NCBI GenBank assembly: GCA_016713925.1 | Contig: JADJOH010000007.1 | Span: 1,391,956-1,455,955, forward strand | Reading direction: 5' to 3' | Origin: Bacteroidota bacterium | GTDB taxonomy: Bacteria > Bacteroidota > Bacteroidia > AKYH767-A > OLB10 | DNA length: 64,000 bases | Shown: positions 61,985-64,000 of the stretch, piece after piece | Position numbering within the stretch: position 1 is the stretch's first letter | How the letters are laid out: the number at the start of each line of letters is the position of its first letter | The notes under the pieces: generated by a model | Databases searched by the model: none | Told to the model about the DNA's origin: nothing | Seen by the model: only the letters and a program-made list of their open reading frames with translations | Made by a program: the position numbers and the translations under genes

Positions 61985-62052
61985 CAACTCCGCCAAATCA
62001 GATACGGGCTGATACCATTACCAAGATTGATTAGTGGGAAGTTGGAGGTGAA
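61985..62052 (+). repeat. remnant of hsdS 3' tail, copy C
   Basis: Read in one frame it still spells QLRQI...LPRLISGKLEVK, the HsdS C-terminus, with high nucleotide identity to 60654-60715. It is not attached to any hsdS body. It lies between the unknown gene and the DUF6361 gene. Confidence 0.85.
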
Positions 62053-62093
62053 ATCAAATAATATTTTTAAAAAAAAGAACAAGATTAATCAGT

Positions 62094-63322
62094 ATGGCAA
62101 TAATAGGCTGGATAGACTTTTCAACCAACGACAGAAACCGGGTAGGCTCGGTTTTAGACCTACTGCGTCCGGAAGGCATGGTAGATGAGTTGGGTATGGG
62201 TACTATCCGTGATGCCTTGGCCAATCAGTTATTTCCGGGTATCTCTACCATCCAAACCCGGGCTAAATACTTTTTTATCATACCCTATATTTTATACGAA
62301 TATCAAGCCACCAAGTCAGCACAACGCAGAGGCAAAACACCATCTAAATTTCTGGAAGATAGAGAGTACGAAATTATGTGGGCATTGGCTGAGAAATATG
62401 AGTATCAGGAGGGCAATGGTGTTATAGGTATCAGTAAACATAAGCCAAACAAAATCGTAAGGCGGCCATCTGCCATTTATTGGAATGGCTTGTACACCTA
62501 TCAATTCATTAATACGAACGGGTTGGCAGCAGATAGTTTTTTAAGACAGTCTGTCAATCCTTCAATGGAAACATTACTTTCCTCAGTGCAGCAAGGGGAT
62601 GATACTACAGGCGATGATGCCGATGCTGAGCATGAGAATGTGTATTTAAGATAAGGGTATCACCTAAACTAAACTGGAATGAAAATCTAACACTTGATTT
62701 GGATAAAGAGGAGGCTGAATTTTTTCAGGACCGCATACTATCCATTGCCAAAGGCAAATTGATTGCCGAACTCTTGCAACAAGACAAGCTCTGGAAAATA
62801 TTTATTCAAGCTGAAAACTTTATGCAGTTTGCGAAAGCGTCGCTGTCACTTCCACTTTCAGATAAGCTGAAAGCAATGCTCATTTTAGCCCACGATTTTT
62901 CTGAATTAATGTATGGAGCACATTTGGCATACAACTGCCAATTGCACCACAAGGTTTTTAACAGCGATCACTTTGACGATGATTTCCAGGAGTGGATAGA
63001 CGGCATTGAGGATAATATGCTCGACTATTCCAACTTCAATCCCGATATACTATTCAGTTACGCCACCACTACAAAGTCAACAACAGTCCAGTTTGTAAAA
63101 GACTGGTGGAAACAAACACAAAACGGATGTAAGGATGTAAAGAAAAGAGATACCCTGATAGAACAACAAGAAGCGATGGTAAAAGGTGGCAAAGCCCGTT
63201 TGCGTTGGAAAAAAACAGATGATGTAAAAGAAAACAGCTGGATTGGGCTAACCTATTTTGATTATCGCTTCTTTCAGGCACGAACCATTTTAAAAGACAT
63301 TAGAACAGGAATAGATAACTAA
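62094..63322 (+). CDS. DUF6361 family protein, frameshifted
   Basis: The N-terminus IGWIDFSTNDRNRVGSVLDL and VDELGMGTIRDALANQLFPG is characteristic of DUF6361. The frame breaks at TTT (62645-62647); adding one T continues as YFKIRVSPKLNWNENLTLDL and runs to 63322, about 409 residues in all. DUF6361 genes are often next to phospholipase-D-like and helicase genes, as here, but no activity is known to me. The PLD-like gene begins 1 base after the stop, so both are one operon. Confidence 0.85.
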
Positions 63323-63323
63323 G

Positions 63324-64000
63324 ATGCTGCACCCGAAACACAATAGAATAGATTATGGCGATCAACTCATACCACCTGATGGGTATGAATTGGCCTATGC
63401 TATTGGCACATCTTATTCCTTAGACCTCGAAGCTCTGATGATATTACCTGTGGCTTTGTTTTATGCTCAAAAATTAGATAGTAATGCGGATGAATTGAGA
63501 TACGATATGCTGGATGCCATTACTAAGGCAGCAGATAAAATAAAAGTGTACTATCAAAACGGACAGTTGAAAGTACCGCAGAAATACCATCACCTGATGG
63601 CCTACTGGGAAAAGGGCATTCAGCCCGTAACCATGCCTCACCATGCAAGTTCATTTCATCCAAAAGTTTGGGTAATCAGGTATGAAGGCAAAGGTTTAGC
63701 CCTAAGTATAGGGTATTGGTTACAAGTCGCAATCTAACCTTTGCCCGTGATTGGGATATGGCTTTTGCAACAGATGGTGAAGTGTCGGACAAAGAGCAGC
63801 CTAAGAATAAACCATTAGTCCATTTTTTACAATACCTGAATACTACTGGCAAGAAAACTATACCGGCAGCATTTCTAAATGATTTACTAAAAGTAAAATT
63901 CGACCTGCCTGAAAAATTTGATGCCTTCAAATTTGTTCCGATAGGCATACCTAATACAGAAACAAGTAAGCCTTATACCAACCCAATTACAGCGGCCAAA
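63324..64000 (+). CDS. phospholipase D-like domain protein (frameshifted, runs off window)
   Basis: The N-terminal part has LAYAIGTSYSLDLEALMILP and an HxK motif HHASSFHPKVWVIRY of the PLD superfamily. The frame breaks at CCC (63700-63702); one added C continues as PKYRVLVTSRNLTFARDWDM, the conserved SRNLT strand after the HKD motif, and stays open to the right edge. PLD-fold proteins in defence islands are usually nucleases. The second HKD motif would lie outside the window. Confidence 0.82.

Larger units (their letters stand above)
48554..64000 (+). mobile_element. integrative element with defence cargo (right end beyond window)
   Basis: All genes here lie on one strand and are more AT-rich than the core genes. 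The segment begins with a tyrosine recombinase next to mnmE, continues with HTH/excisionase-like and RepA-like genes, and then carries restriction-modification and other defence-type genes. No conjugation genes are seen, so it may be mobilisable or a genomic island. Confidence 0.82.

Noticed and set aside
1..64000. Stop-codon reassignment to explain TAA in coaD and hsdM
   Set aside because: The two stops replace different residues (probably Tyr and Lys), and TAA is the normal terminator of many genes here.

Overview
The window looks like a chromosomal segment of a Bacteroidota (Bacteroidetes) bacterium. The evidence is PorQ and two giant secreted proteins ending in type IX secretion (T9SS) sorting domains, family-typical gene orders (DUF3822-rsmD-coaD; PpiC-lipoprotein-SurA-MoxR), the Bacteroidota promoter -7 motif TAnnTTTG in front of several genes, and near-absent Shine-Dalgarno sites. 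I cannot place it below phylum.

Bases 1-48553 are core genome. In order they hold: the tail of a cbb3-oxidase assembly operon (ccoG-ccoH-TauE/SafE-like); a tRNA-Asp; a RecD-like helicase; DUF3822-rsmD-coaD; an N-acetylglucosamine kinase-like gene and an amino-acid permease; a coiled-coil secreted protein; HMG-CoA lyase; a DUF4920 lipoprotein; pyrD divergent from an mntR-mntH manganese module with a palindromic operator; smpB; porQ; glyA; a sugar nucleotidyltransferase; two DUF218 proteins; a nitronate monooxygenase-like gene and a pair of M16 peptidases; two T9SS cargo proteins (the first about 2,850 residues, with four 564-bp tandem units); guaB; a periplasmic folding operon ending in a MoxR ATPase; trxB; and mnmE. 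The intergenic spaces carry many dispersed and tandem repeats. In two places the 3' tail of a gene is duplicated beyond an intergenic repeat.

From 48554 to the right edge lies an AT-richer integrative element inserted exactly after the 3' end of mnmE. It opens with a tyrosine recombinase, an unknown gene, an excisionase-like HTH protein and a RepA/DnaB-like ATPase. Its cargo is a defence-type island. A WYL regulator precedes what appears to be a fused N6-adenine methyltransferase, target-recognition domain and histidine kinase, translationally overlapped by a receiver-domain protein. A type I restriction set (hsdM, hsdS; no hsdR inside the window) follows. After hsdS come a MUG-like uracil-DNA glycosylase homologue, an unknown gene, a DUF6361 protein and a phospholipase-D-like protein that runs off the window. 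Copies of the hsdS 3' tail lie between these cargo genes.

The sequence contains at least eleven apparent one-base frameshifts, all at short homopolymers, and two in-frame TAA codons (coaD, hsdM). Their number and type suggest consensus errors of a draft assembly rather than mass gene decay, so interrupted genes are given as whole genes with the break marked. The strongest candidate for an undescribed system is the methyltransferase-TRD-histidine kinase plus receiver protein pair (53968-57722) with its WYL regulator.
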